In this document: positions 11,203-21,876 of the stretch, one piece after another | How positions within the stretch are numbered: position 1 is the first letter of the stretch | How the letters are laid out: the number at the start of each line of letters is the position of its first letter | NCBI GenBank assembly: GCA_022578965.1 | Contig: MU400640.1 | Span: forward strand, 47,249-111,248 | DNA length: 64,000 bases | Source of the DNA: Xylaria sp. FL1777 | Lineage: Eukaryota > Ascomycota > Sordariomycetes > Xylariales > Xylariaceae | Direction of reading: 5' to 3' | The notes under the pieces: generated by a model | Databases searched by the model: none | What the model saw: the letters and a program-made list of their open reading frames with translations, nothing else | What the model was told of the DNA's origin: nothing | Translations under genes and position numbers: made by a program

Positions 11203-14200
11203 ATGAATGAAAATACCACTGGAACGAAAAGACGACTCGAGCTTGAAGAGCAGAACCCTAAGGATAATTCAAAAAAGCTGTGCCAAGAGCAGCCCCCTGA
11301 TGCACTATTTTTTAACCCTCTTCCACTCCAATCATGCGGCACTTCAGCGCACCATCAACAGCGAGAAGCGAGCGCTTTGAGTTTTGGGAATCCCGATTAC
11401 ACTTATTCTTCAAGCCTGCCTACGATCTTAAACTCGTTCGGACAGGATCCAGAACAACAGTTTAACTACTATAATCAACCTTGCTTAGATCGGATAGCAC
11501 CTACCAGTGAACCAGGAACCAATATCGTTGATATCACAGCACATCTCGGATTCCAGCCGGTCTCACTGCCCGAACCTCAATTGAATTCACTTGAGATACT
11601 AGGCACCTGTGAAAATATTGAATCGGATCAATTCCAATTCATCGGAGTAAATGAAACCGGAGTTCCCAGCTCACCATACATCCAGGTTACTTCAGAGGCT
11701 TCCTCGGACATTTTTTCTTCATCCAAGTATCCCACTGAAGACACCGAAAATTATCAATATTACATCCCAAAGATAGAAATAATTGATCAACTGGAGAATA
11801 GATTTCAATATCGGGACAAGAACGAGATATCGCGGTGCACTGACACTAACTCTACCAACGCCGAGACTGGTTACTCACCGACGACTTTAGAAGCCAGACC
11901 TCAGAGACAATTTAACGGACTCCAATTGAATATATGTTTTGGAGTTGTGAGTGATGTTTCACCTATAATCAATGTTGCGGGTAGCTAATAGCTTAGATTG
12001 TCACAAAGCCGATCGTCTCTCAAGGGGGTGGAAATTTCGACAGTCCAGTACCGGTAGACCTAATAGTTTCCGGGACTCTCTTCAAGATACAATATGAAGA
12101 CACGGGGAAATACTTAGGTATTTTAGCTATGCCGCCTTTGCAAGACCTTTTGACATCTTATAATGTCAAAATTAAAGCCTTTATCTCGAAAGTTAGAAGT
12201 GATAAGCCCGTGGCCCCGGTAAAAAGGGGGAAGTCGAATCTACATGAATCTTCTGAGTATTCCTTACGAATCGTCGTGTTTGGGTCGTCGACGGACATAA
12301 CCGCTGTCGGTCGATTCCTCTCAACAGCTGATCTATACCTGCAGCATCCGATGCGGACTGAATGCGAACTCGGTACCGACTACTTTAACCCGCACTACCT
12401 TGTCCGTGCTGGAGGAGAGATGCCTAAGATTGAAGAATTGTCACTTCTTAGTGATGGTGAAAAGGTAAAACCTGCGGCTATATTGGATGACGTGGCCAAG
12501 AGCAGAATACTGCGAATGTTCGACCATGCCGATGGAATCGAGATTAATTTGGACGTGAAACCAAGTCCTCGATTGCGAGCTGACTTGATGAAGCAAGTAC
12601 TTACCCCGTCTGGAACGACCAGCGCAAAAATTGCTAACATTTAGAAGGCATCAGATTAAAGCACTTGGTTTCATGATAGAAAAGGAATCCGGCCGTTTAG
12701 AAAATCTCGCGTTCCCATCGCTCTGGTTCCCAAACAAGGTTAAAGCAGGACTGTAAGCTCTGCCCTACAAGTGTCCCTATGTCTACTAACGAAGTAAAAT
12801 GAAGGTACTGCCACATGATCACAGGCTCTGCTAGAGACAAACCGGATATAATAGGCGGGGGAATAATAGCAGACGTAAGTTCCAATGAGTATGCACTAAA
12901 TGAAGCGCATGCTAAAACCTATCTAGGAGATGGGTCTTGGTAAGACTCTCAGTATGTTGGCGTTGATATGCTCTCGTCTTGACTTGCCTCAAAATATGGA
13001 TGAGGATCAGAACCCAAGGGCAACCTTGATCGTGACACCTAAATCAAGTATGTCCTTTTCGAAGTGATGAGAAGTAGGACGGGATAGTTAAGTGGTTATA
13101 TTAGCATTATACGGATGGCAGAAACAGATAGACAGGTATAGGTCATTAATTGATGAGCTACCGGTATGCAAATATACTCATAGACACTATAGGCACATCC
13201 ATGCTGGCCAGATAAACTCACTGGTTTACCACGGCTCTGGCAAGCATCGCCTGTCTTTCAACGACATGGACATCGTCTTAACGACCTACGAAACACTAAG
13301 GTCGGAGAACGTCTTGAAAGGGCCACTTTATTCGCAGCGTTGGCTGCGTCTTGTTCTGGATGAAGGTTAGTCTTCTATTACAGCCTAGTATTTTCCCCTT
13401 CTAACGAGGAGCCCAGCGCACCATATTCGCAACCGAGAGTCACAGGTCTTCGCGGCTTGTTGTCGAATTCACGTGCAGTATAGATGGTGTCTAACCGGCA
13501 CCCCGGTTCAGAACTCCTTAGACGATTATGGAGCGCTCCTCAGCTTCCTAGGGGTCCATCCGTTCCAGGATAAAAAGCAGTTCGATTACTGGATAGTCAG
13601 GCCCTTCAATAAGTCCAAGAGCAATGCAATTGAAACATTGAGACGTCTGGTCGCTGCTACGTGCCTTCGTCGAACGAAAGCAAACTGCGATCTCTCTACA
13701 CCCCTTCCCCGAAGATACGAGGAGATAGAAGAGGTCAGCCTTCTTTCCGGCGATCAAGAGATATACGACTTCTTTAAGCGAAAAATCCAAAGCATAGTGA
13801 TTCCTAGTTCTCAGAATCATGATGTCCCTAAAAGTAAACGATCGAAACAGGTCAACATTCTGTCAATTATAACGCTATTGCGGGTAATCTGCGACCACGT
13901 GGAACTCCTTCCCAAAACTGCGATGGACTCGTGGAAAAGAGAGGACACAAGCACGTCCGATCAGGAGACTAGACTTCTCTTAACGTCATGTAGTAGTGAA
14001 TATGTGGACGACGTCGAAACAACAGGCAGAAAATCCCCTCAAGAGCTCATATCAGAAGATGGCACTTCACGAGGAAAGTTCCAAACAGAGACAGATGGCC
14101 CAACTAATGCATCGCAACATAGGGATTTTGATGGATCGGCAGACACTCACTGTGTACGCTCGGCGAAGATAGATGCTCTATTGAAGAAACTTCATCTACA

Positions 14201-14916
14201 GCAGGCCAAGTCCAAAAGGTCTGTCGATGACGACTCCAATGCACTTTCCACAATACTTACTAGCACACAGCGTCGTTTTTAGCTCATGGACTCGAATGCT
14301 TGACAAAGTTGAGGAAGCATTTCTCGAGAATGGGTTCAATTATCGGCGGATTGACGGGCAATCAAGCTTAAAGTCTCGAGCAGAAGCTATAAGAGTATTC
14401 AGCGAAGATAGTGAATGCACAGTGATGCTAGCGAGCATCGGAAGCGCTGGTGAAGGGTAAGAAAACTCAAGTCGGCGAACTAATTACACCATTCTCCGTG
14501 TTTCCACCCGTGCATTATATACCCGCCGAAGCTAACACGTTGCAGCGTGGACTTCACAGCAGCGCAACACGTGCACATCCTGGAACCTCACTGGAACCCT
14601 ATGGCTGAAGCACAGGCCGTCGACAGGGTACACCGTATTGGTCAAACCTTGCCTGTGACTATCACCAGATACATCGTGCCGCGTTCTATTGAAACAGTGG
14701 GTGGCTTTCCGAGTATCCCTACTCAATATTTTACTATTACATATCCTGCTAACTTGAGCGCAGTATATTCAGTGGGTCCAGAATGATAAGTTGAGTCTCA
14801 TTAATTTGTCTTTGGATACCATAGCGGACGCTGCGAAAATTGAAGAGAAAAGATGGGAAGTAAGCGAAGCCCCATAGAACTCCTGACTTAACCTCTGAAA
14901 GCAGATTCTAACTTAA
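11203..14916 (+). CDS. SNF2-family helicase-like ATPase (RAD5/RAD16/HLTF type)
   Basis: My model has 12 exons: 11203-11946, 11997-12607, 12645-12752, 12805-12874, 12927-13047, 13105-13135, 13193-13365, 13417-14218, 14271-14456, 14546-14696, 14764-14859 and 14902-14916 (about 1035 aa; if the last intron is skipped the stop is at 14877). The ATPase core shows GGGIIADEMGLGKTLSMLAL (motif I, rebuilt across an intron), TLIVTPKS (Ia), VLTTYETLRS, DEAHHIRNRES (II), RWCLTGTPVQNSLDD (III), VVFSSWTRMLDK (IV), LASIGSAGEG (V) and DRVHRIGQ (VI). Such proteins remodel chromatin or act in replication-coupled repair in the nucleus. Odd points: no RING between the two helicase lobes, where the family usually has one; a Ser/Asn-rich N-terminal 250 aa; and a 37-nt intron with a weak gtctgg donor (12608-12644). 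Confidence 0.85.
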
Positions 14917-15597
14917 GTAAAGAAGCTCAAAGATTTCCTGCAGTAATGGGACTTGTAGAGAGAGAAGAGGATCGACAGCATTCAAGAGATTGAACCCAAC
15001 ATTGTGTAGTTTAACGAGACATAGATAGGCCTAGATAAATAAAGGGTGTGAGTACTGAAAAGGGGTGAAAAAATCATAAGGGATAACTCCGCACTAAGGT
15101 TGATGAGTTACACTCTTCGCTAGCCGAATTAGGCCACAATTTTACCACTCTTCCACCAAGTACATTTCTATCCAGCTCAATTGATAGATGCGTAAAGCAG
15201 GCGAAAGGGGAAAGAAAGTTTTAAGATGCTCTCTTGGGCACTGCTATACTGCGAATACTTACCCCTAAACTTGAGTCTCCTTATATGGGGCGACATGTTT
15301 TCCAGCTGGCTCCCAACCCCTTTCACGGATGGCGACAGCTGCCAGCCGCTCCTAGACACCCCACCACCGAAGTTCCACGTTGTAAGATAGCTCCTGGACC
15401 TATCTATCTACCTAGTATACACCATTTATCTACAACGAATCTTCCCTTGTCCAAGTTTAATCCTCCCCACGTGTGTCGAGCAGGAAACGAGAAATTTGGT
15501 TAACGAATGCACATAAAGCGACTTCCACCCCGTCCACACGAGATCCGACATCTAATTCCACCTGCCAGACCATACACGAAGCCCTAGACCGCCCGCC
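14917..15597. other. Intergenic, promoter side of coatomer epsilon gene
   Basis: No gene is visible. A CACGTG E-box lies near 15469-15474 and the leader before 15598 is C-rich, as is common for highly expressed fungal genes. The open frame at 15234-15503 is not convincing. Confidence 0.45.
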
Positions 15598-16811
15598 ATG
15601 GATCCCTACTCGGCAGAAGGCGAGCTGATCAACATCCACAACTACTTCCACCAGGGCCAGTTCCAAGAGGTCATCGACTTCGACACGTCGTCGCTGTCGC
15701 CCGAGAACGAGGTCCCCGCGCGGGTCTTGGTGCAGAGGGCGCGCATTGCGCTGGGGCAGGCAAAGGACGTGCTCGCCGACGTGCAGGGCGAGACCTCAGA
15801 GCCCGAGTTCGCAGCCGTGGCCGCCTTGGCGCAGTCCGCTCTCGGCCAGACCGACGACGCCGTGCAGGCCGTCGAGGAGCTCGCGCAGTCCGCCGGCGAC
15901 AACCAGACCGTCCAGGTGCTCGGCGGTATCGTGTTGCAGGCGGCGGGCAAGTCGGACGAGGCGCTCGCGCTCCTCTCTAAACACTCAGGCAGTCGTGAGT
16001 ATGCCCCTTTCTATCGCTGATCCTTATATAGCCAGAGCACCATTGGGATTGGAAAGAGAAGTCGGCTATTTCAAGAACCAATTGGGATTTGTCTACACGT
16101 GGCTAACATTTCATTCGTCCCACAGTTGATGCCACCGCCCTCATCACACAGATCCACCTGCAGCAAAACCGAACAGACCTCGCCGTAAAGGAGGTAGCAG
16201 CAGCGCGGAGATGGGCGCAGGATAGTCTCTTAGTGAACCTGGCAGAATCTTGGGTTGGCTTGCGGCTGGTACGGGCCCTCATGATTTTACATCTCCGTCA
16301 CATCCTCCTATTTCAACCGCCAAATCACACCGTTCGTTATCAGTTCCGCTTGACTAACCATTTCCTGCGTAGGGTGGAGAGAAATACCAACAAGCCTTTT
16401 ACGTGTTCGAAGAGCTAGCTCAAGCGCCCGCTACATCATCAATCGTGACCCTGGTCTCACAAGCCGTCTGCGAGCTGCACCTCGGCCGCGTCGAGGAGGC
16501 GCAGTCTGCCCTCGAACAGGCACTGCAGAAGCAGCCAGACTACGCGGGTGCCATAGCCAATCTACTGGTCTTAACGGTCATTACCGGAAAGGACCCCGCA
16601 GAGCTTACCAGGTAGGCGGACATACTAGCGCCCTTTCATCATCCCTTATCGTATACGAGAGCCTCTACTTGAAGCCGTATACTGACAACGCATCATGCAT
16701 AGCTCCCTAAAGAAGACGGCCCCCCAGCACCCCTTGCTCACAGATCTGGAGGAGAAGAGCGATCTCTTCGACAAGGCAGCTTCAAAATTTAGCGCCAAGG
16801 TTGGGGCGTGA
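15598..16811 (+). CDS. SEC28: Coatomer subunit epsilon (COPI)
   Basis: Four exons (15598-15994, 16126-16268, 16373-16611, 16703-16811) encode 295 aa, the usual length for epsilon-COP. The protein stabilises alpha-COP in the COPI coat that carries cargo from Golgi to ER. Family features are the N-terminal ELINIHNYFHQGQFQEVIDF, a run of TPR-like helical hairpins, VGLRLGGEKYQQAFYVFEEL (restored across intron 2), VCELHLGRVEEAQSALEQAL, PDYAGAIANLLVL and the C-terminal HPLLTDLEEKSDLFDKAASK. All introns keep phase. It is a single-copy housekeeping gene. The first exon is markedly GC-rich compared with flanking genes. Confidence 0.96.
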
Positions 16812-17688
16812 AGAGTGACTGTTTAATAACAGGGAAATGGAAAATTCGAAATACAACAAGGGGACGACACGATATTAGGATGGTGGGCGATACCGGTCTC
16901 ACGCCGTTAGATCTATAGACGGATATCCTGGGTGTTCCTCCTGGTAAAGAAGCGGGAAAGGCGCAACGTGGCGTTGCTTACTATTCTAGGCGGTGCCTGT
17001 CAGCCACGGCTAAAGGGGTCATCGTGAACAATTCATGAGTATACGAGGTTTGCAGAAATGCAATGTCCGAAAGCGAATACCTACCTGCCGTACCACCTTG
17101 TCCATATCACTACCGAGACGGAAAGAATTATATAGTGGTGAATTGCGTCATAATGTCAGATGTGACCTCAAAGCCTTTCATCGGTCCTATGCCATGTTAC
17201 GCATGGCAGTGCAAATTCACAGCCATCGTGCTTATCGTTTAGACTTGTCGTATAGGGGTATACACGACATGTCAATGTCGCAACGGGATTCGAACCCGTA
17301 TGTAACTCAATTCAATTCGCTTAATTATTCAAATCCAATCAATATGGTAAAGAATAACCTAAGTCGAACCCTAACTGGGGAAAATAACCACCGATGCCAA
17401 CACTGCGCCGGGTTGCGTTTCGCAAACGATGAAGAAAGAGGGTATGGTATGCATACATATGCCGCTCCCTGTTACTATGTCCCGCGACTCCTAGCCGATT
17501 CCGCTTCTAATAATTCTTATTATCATTATTTTTTCCTCTCACTTTTCAATGATACTTCCAACCATATTATCCTGATCTGACGATGTTTCTGACCATCTGG
17601 ATAAAATATCCACTTATGTTCTTTGACCTACATAAGCGAAAAGTGACGTCATATCGAGAATGCCGGTACCTGACCCGTAGAAAACACG
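16812..17688. other. Convergent intergenic region with tRNA-like relic
   Basis: It lies between the convergent coatomer and GGPP synthase genes. A 181-codon frame (17035-17580) begins with ATG but has no recognisable family, and its codon composition looks random. A tRNA T-arm-like sequence lies at about 17283-17299 (see separate entry). Confidence 0.45.
17283..17299 (-). other. tRNA T-arm/B-box-like sequence
   Basis: On the minus strand this reads ACGGGTTCGAATCCCGT, a perfect 5-bp T stem with a canonical TTCGAAT loop that also matches the pol III B-box. The expected acceptor partner strand about 70 nt away is not present, so I call a relic or chance match rather than a working tRNA. Confidence 0.4.
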
Positions 17689-18891
17689 CTATATGACGAG
17701 CTTATCCAGAATATCGTGGATCCCGACGCTCTTCTGCGCGTCGCCGCTAAGCGCGTCGGCGGCTTTTCTCGCCCGCTCGGCGAGGACTGCAAGGACCTTT
17801 CTCGTGTACTCGAAGCTGCCGGTACTCTCCATGTAGTTAACAGCGTACCGCTTGACCGTGTCGTCCGTCGTCTTCTGCTTCAGAATGTTAAGGAGTTGCT
17901 GATTAAGGGGATTGGCGCGTATGCTGTGGATGATGAGGAAGGAGAATTTGCCCTCCGTCAGATCCTCGCAGAAGCCCTTGTTTTCCCCGTACTTGGGACT
18001 CGACAGGTTCCGGTAGTCGTCTTGGATCTGAAATATGATGCCCAGTATGTTGACGAGCGGCACACAGTCGAGGACCGTCTTGGACTCGGCCTGCATTAGT
18101 TTGATGGCCAGCCGGAACAAGCCGCCGGTCTTGTTGCCCACCATCTCTAGGTACTCGTCCTCTGAGGGGCATGTAAGCGAGTCTCGCCAGTATAGATCCA
18201 TACCTTGCCCACGATGGAGGTTAACCAATTCCTCTGAGAAGATGGTCAAGGCTCTTGGGTTCTCGAGCTTCTGCAGTTCCTGCAGCGCGCAAAAGTAAAC
18301 ATAGTTGGCGGAATTGATGGTTTGCGCCGTGCCGTAGATCTTATGCGCCACGGGTAGCCCTCGTCGGAGCGAAGAGTTATCCTCGACATCGTCCACGAGT
18401 AGTGATGAGGTGTGCAGCATAGCCACCACCTTGGAAATGACATCGAGGGTTTCTTGGGGCACGTCAAGCCAAACATTGAAGGCGCTAATCAGCTTCGTGC
18501 GGATGTCTTTCCCTGGCTGGCTGAGCAGGTAGTTGAAGGGGCCTTTGACAATCTCTTCTTTCTTCTCGGTCCACGTCTTGCGCGCCGCGTAGTCAAAGTT
18601 CTCCGTCGCATATCGCGAGGGATCCTGGAAGTCAGTGGAAGTCATGGTGTCTGGTTGATGCTGAATAACATGTGAGGCGGACGAGGTTGTGCGATGAGTG
18701 TGGATGCCCTTTGCCAACCAGTCGGATTCTGGAACAGGTCGAAGAACAGACCTGGCAGGGGGTGAAGGTGTAGTGTAGGTGTAGCCGGTGGATGAAGTCC
18801 TGGGGGGGATGCGGTTGGGTGACGGGAGATATATAGAAGTATTGGCGGCACTGCCTCGGACGGTGTCATTGTCGTTTACGTTGGCGGCCAT
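17689..18891 (-). CDS. Geranylgeranyl diphosphate synthase
   Basis: A single-exon, 400-aa protein with ATG at 18891. It condenses isopentenyl and allylic diphosphates to C20 GGPP for protein prenylation, carotenoids and other diterpenoids. It carries the first aspartate-rich motif in [15 protein letters not shown] (about 165-180), [23 protein letters not shown], and the second aspartate-rich motif [10 protein letters not shown] followed by [12 protein letters not shown]. The N-terminal 90 residues are Pro/Ser/Thr-rich and low in complexity, as in other fungal GGPP synthases (Neurospora al-3 type). No terpene cyclase lies nearby, so this is most likely the primary-metabolism copy. A later in-frame ATG (about codon 82, [12 protein letters not shown]) is an alternative start. 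Confidence 0.95.
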   Translation of the reverse strand: MAANVNDNDTVRGSAANTSIYLPSPNRIPPRTSSTGYTYTTPSPPARSVLRPVPESDWLAKGIHTHRTTSSASHVIQHQPDTMTSTDFQDPSRYATENFDYAARKTWTEKKEEIVKGPFNYLLSQPGKDIRTKLISAFNVWLDVPQETLDVISKVVAMLHTSSLLVDDVEDNSSLRRGLPVAHKIYGTAQTINSANYVYFCALQELQKLENPRALTIFSEELVNLHRGQGMDLYWRDSLTCPSEDEYLEMVGNKTGGLFRLAIKLMQAESKTVLDCVPLVNILGIIFQIQDDYRNLSSPKYGENKGFCEDLTEGKFSFLIIHSIRANPLNQQLLNILKQKTTDDTVKRYAVNYMESTGSFEYTRKVLAVLAERARKAADALSGDAQKSVGIHDILDKLVI

Positions 18892-20463
18892 TATACGGCT
18901 CGGCTGGCAGCTGCGTATCGGAGTACCGGTACCTTACAGGCGGTATACGTGTCAATACCTGCTGTGAGAAGGCAAGGACTCTGGAATGGGACAGTGTAGA
19001 TGGCAGTCCCAACCAACAAAGTTTACCTGCTGCCTGCTTCTTAGACCCTTTAGCAATAAGGTATAGACTTAAGTACTCAAGTACCTAGACTAACACCGAC
19101 CGCCCAATAGCACACAAGGTATCGTAGCAATGAGCAGAGGTAGCTGTATAGCTCCGGTGGGGCCGCTTTAGACGGCGGGGCTCGGACGGTACAGGGAGGC
19201 AGTCGTTCCCACTGAAAGAGCAGGCGGCCAGGCTTTAGACTGGGTACTGGGTAGCATCTATCTAAATACATCTACAGACGATGACCACAGGCGCCGGTAC
19301 AAGTTCGAGAGATTGTGGATTGACCGTATCGGCTCCTGCAGGCAATTCGTCTAATCCACTAAAGCCCGCTGCCCGCTGCCAGGATGTGAGTTATTAGCGC
19401 CAAAATCACAGGCACACCGGAGGGGTCGGTCACAGAGAGCGAAGCACGCTGATACCAGTCATGCGACGGAGACAGGAGCAAACTAAGCGTCTCGGAAGTA
19501 GGCGGAAGATCAGCTGAGAGATTGTGATGATGCGAGGGAGAATAGAAGAAAGAGCGTGGGGTTCCTGAAAAAGTACCCAAAGTATGTATACAAAAGGGAG
19601 ATGTGATCAAGGCGGAGGTCAGATTGATCGGCCGACTGGTTCCACGAAGGATCGTAATACATAAATCAAGTACCCTACTTACATTGTAACTCTGACATAC
19701 GCAATAGGAGTCAGAGGCTACGGGTAGATCGGAGCGGTATCTCAGAGTTCCCGCCGCTATTTATGGCAGCAAATGTCGAACCATGTCTAAGTAGGTAGAT
19801 ACATGGTCTTGATGATGGGATGTCGAACTCCATTGCCTACTTCATGAGCTGAGCGGGATACAATTCTTCTAGGTACTGTGTACAATAGCAAACAATTAAA
19901 AAAAAGACAAAGATTTTGGATGAAGGGTGAAAATGACATGTGAATCAAACAGAGCGGCAAAAGAATACAATATAGATAATGTCTTTGGGTCGGGGTAAGT
20001 TAAACTGCTATTTTATATGGTTGAAGTACATAGATAGAACCGTTATACCGAAGCTAGTGAAGCCCCATGTCGGTAGTGGCATGTATTGGGTAGGAGGTAC
20101 GGTACTTTACGGGGCCAAAGCGTTATCGATAAGTGGGTGGTGGCACAGGCTGGGCTGTTAGGTAATAGGTAGGTTTAGAGGCCGTTGCTGTGTTAACCAG
20201 CTGTTCATGCGATCATACACTGGCTATGACAACTGGAGGATCCAGAACCATCTCGTCTGGTACTTGAAAATGGCATTTCCCACCATGCTCCTTCGCTAGG
20301 GACATCCAAGCCTTTTTGTGATACCCTCAAATCTTTCCTTTCGCCTTACTTGTATTAACAGTCCTGCTGGAGTCTGACATTCAGTTCACGTGGCATTTTA
20401 CTTTTTGTTTTCTTATACAATAATACCCCGCCAGAAAATCAACAAATCACCCCCGAAATCAAC
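18892..20463. promoter_or_regulatory. Long divergent intergenic region
   Basis: This 1.57-kb region separates the GGPP synthase and Cdc14 start codons. I see no supported gene. Repeated gtacc/ggtacc words occur (for example near 18924, 19080 and 20098), and an A-rich tract lies near 19897. Open frames here are short and unsupported. It probably holds both promoters and leaders. Confidence 0.4.
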
Positions 20464-21429
20464 ATGGAGAACCTGCTATCTCTCGCATTCGACAACCTGT
20501 CCTCGTACGATGGCGCCAAGATCCGCAAAGGCCTGCGCCAGGTTGAAGGCCTCCTAGCCAACATCTGTCTCTCCCGGCAGGAGACGGGAAAAGACCGTCG
20601 CGCCTCCGTGGCTAGGGCACCAGGACAGGAACAGGAATCACCACCCAATTCCAAAAACCTCAGCGAACTCGCTGATGACCCGGCCTTCTACGAATTCTTC
20701 AAGTTGCAAGAAGGTTTCGAGTGGAATGTCGCCGTTCGTCTCGTGAACACGCTTGATCGTCTGCTAGCAAAGGGCGGCGATGGATCAAACGACCTACTTA
20801 TACTGAGTGCGCTGGACTTGATGCAAGGAGTGATGCTGCTCCATCCACCCAGCAAAGCACTGTTTTCGCGGGAGATGTATATGAATGTACGGGTGTCTTC
20901 TCCGGCGAAGTCATCGTCTCGTGTGATGAAGCTAACAATTTGTCGTGTAAAACAGCTCCTCCTCGATCTCATCGAGCCCGATTTCTGTCCGGCCATCCAA
21001 TCAGCCACTCTCCTAACACTCGTCACCGCGCTCATTGACACGCCACAAAATACGCGAACTTTCGAGAGCCTCGACGGCCTACTCGCTGTCACTTCACTCT
21101 TCCGCTCCCGAAGCACCAGCCGCGACGTCAAGCTCAAGTTGATCGAGTTTCTTTACTTCTATCTCATGCCCGAGACACCATCGATCCCGAGCGCCGCACC
21201 GCGCGACTCCATGCCGGGATTACTACAGCGCAGTCCTAGCAAGCTCGCAAAAGCATTCTCTTCGACAAATGGTACCAGGGATGAAGATGGCCGACCGCGA
21301 TCCTCTGGCGAAAGCTCCACTCGCACCCAGGAAGAGAAACAGATTTTGCTCGGCCGTCACCTGAATAGTGTTGAGGAGTTAGTTAAGGATCTGCGGCAAA
21401 ATACATTGTTTAACGGTGTCGTTTCTTAA
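20464..21429 (+). CDS. cdc14: SIN component Cdc14 (Sid1 kinase partner)
   Basis: Two exons, 20464-20886 and 20956-21429, give a 298-aa protein. This is the small Cdc14 family of the septation initiation network (not the Cdc14 phosphatase); in fission yeast it binds the Sid1 kinase at the spindle pole body and promotes septum formation. Family sequence includes ENLLSLAFDNLSSYDGAKIR, DDPAFYEFFKLQEGFEWNVA, FSREMYMN joined to LLLDLIEPDFCPAIQSATLL, LVTALIDTPQNTRTFESL and KLIEFLYFYLMPE. The intron is 69 nt, a multiple of three and free of stops, so an unspliced transcript would still code, with 23 extra residues. The C-terminal third is Ser/Arg-rich, then ends with GRHLNSVEELVKDLRQNTLF. Confidence 0.92.
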   Translation: MENLLSLAFDNLSSYDGAKIRKGLRQVEGLLANICLSRQETGKDRRASVARAPGQEQESPPNSKNLSELADDPAFYEFFKLQEGFEWNVAVRLVNTLDRLLAKGGDGSNDLLILSALDLMQGVMLLHPPSKALFSREMYMNVRVSSPAKSSSRVMKLTICRVKQLLLDLIEPDFCPAIQSATLLTLVTALIDTPQNTRTFESLDGLLAVTSLFRSRSTSRDVKLKLIEFLYFYLMPETPSIPSAAPRDSMPGLLQRSPSKLAKAFSSTNGTRDEDGRPRSSGESSTRTQEEKQILLGRHLNSVEELVKDLRQNTLFNGVVS

Positions 21430-21876
21430 TTCTGCGCGTGCTGTCGGCGTTACGGCTTGGAACTCTGTCTGATTGGCTTTTTTTTCTCTTAACTCACTAT
21501 TCCCTTGGCGGTTTGTTTGACTTTTTCGGCGCGAAAAGTGCTGATCGCCAGAAAACAAACAGACTGGATCTGAGGGATTTCGTCATATTGACGACCACTG
21601 TACATACTCTCTCACGAGACTGGCTGGCCGGAGTTTTGGTGTTGCGATGAAACGGCGTTTTTGTAACTTGTTGGGTTAATGTTCCATCGGAGTCAGGAAA
21701 AGAAGTAGGCGATGCAATTATAATTTGGTTTGCGCACATGTAGCGCAGGGTACCTGCTATCTCAAATACAAGACGTCAAAGATAACATACCAGGAAAAAG
21801 CTCGTTACGTTCCCCCATTATTAAGTCTCATGTCTCGTTCCGTCACGAATTTCTTTTTCCTGTCACGATACTTTGG
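21430..21876. other. Short convergent spacer
   Basis: The spacer holds the 3' regions of the convergent Cdc14 and Cys-rich protein genes. No gene or repeat of note is seen. Confidence 0.5.

Noticed and set aside
17269..17400. Functional tRNA gene on the minus strand
   Set aside because: Only the T arm is convincing; no matching acceptor 5' strand or anticodon stem could be found within normal distance.
17035..17580. 181-codon ATG frame between coatomer epsilon and GGPP synthase
   Set aside because: No family, no domain-like pattern, lies in the 3' flanks of two convergent genes and overlaps a tRNA-like sequence.
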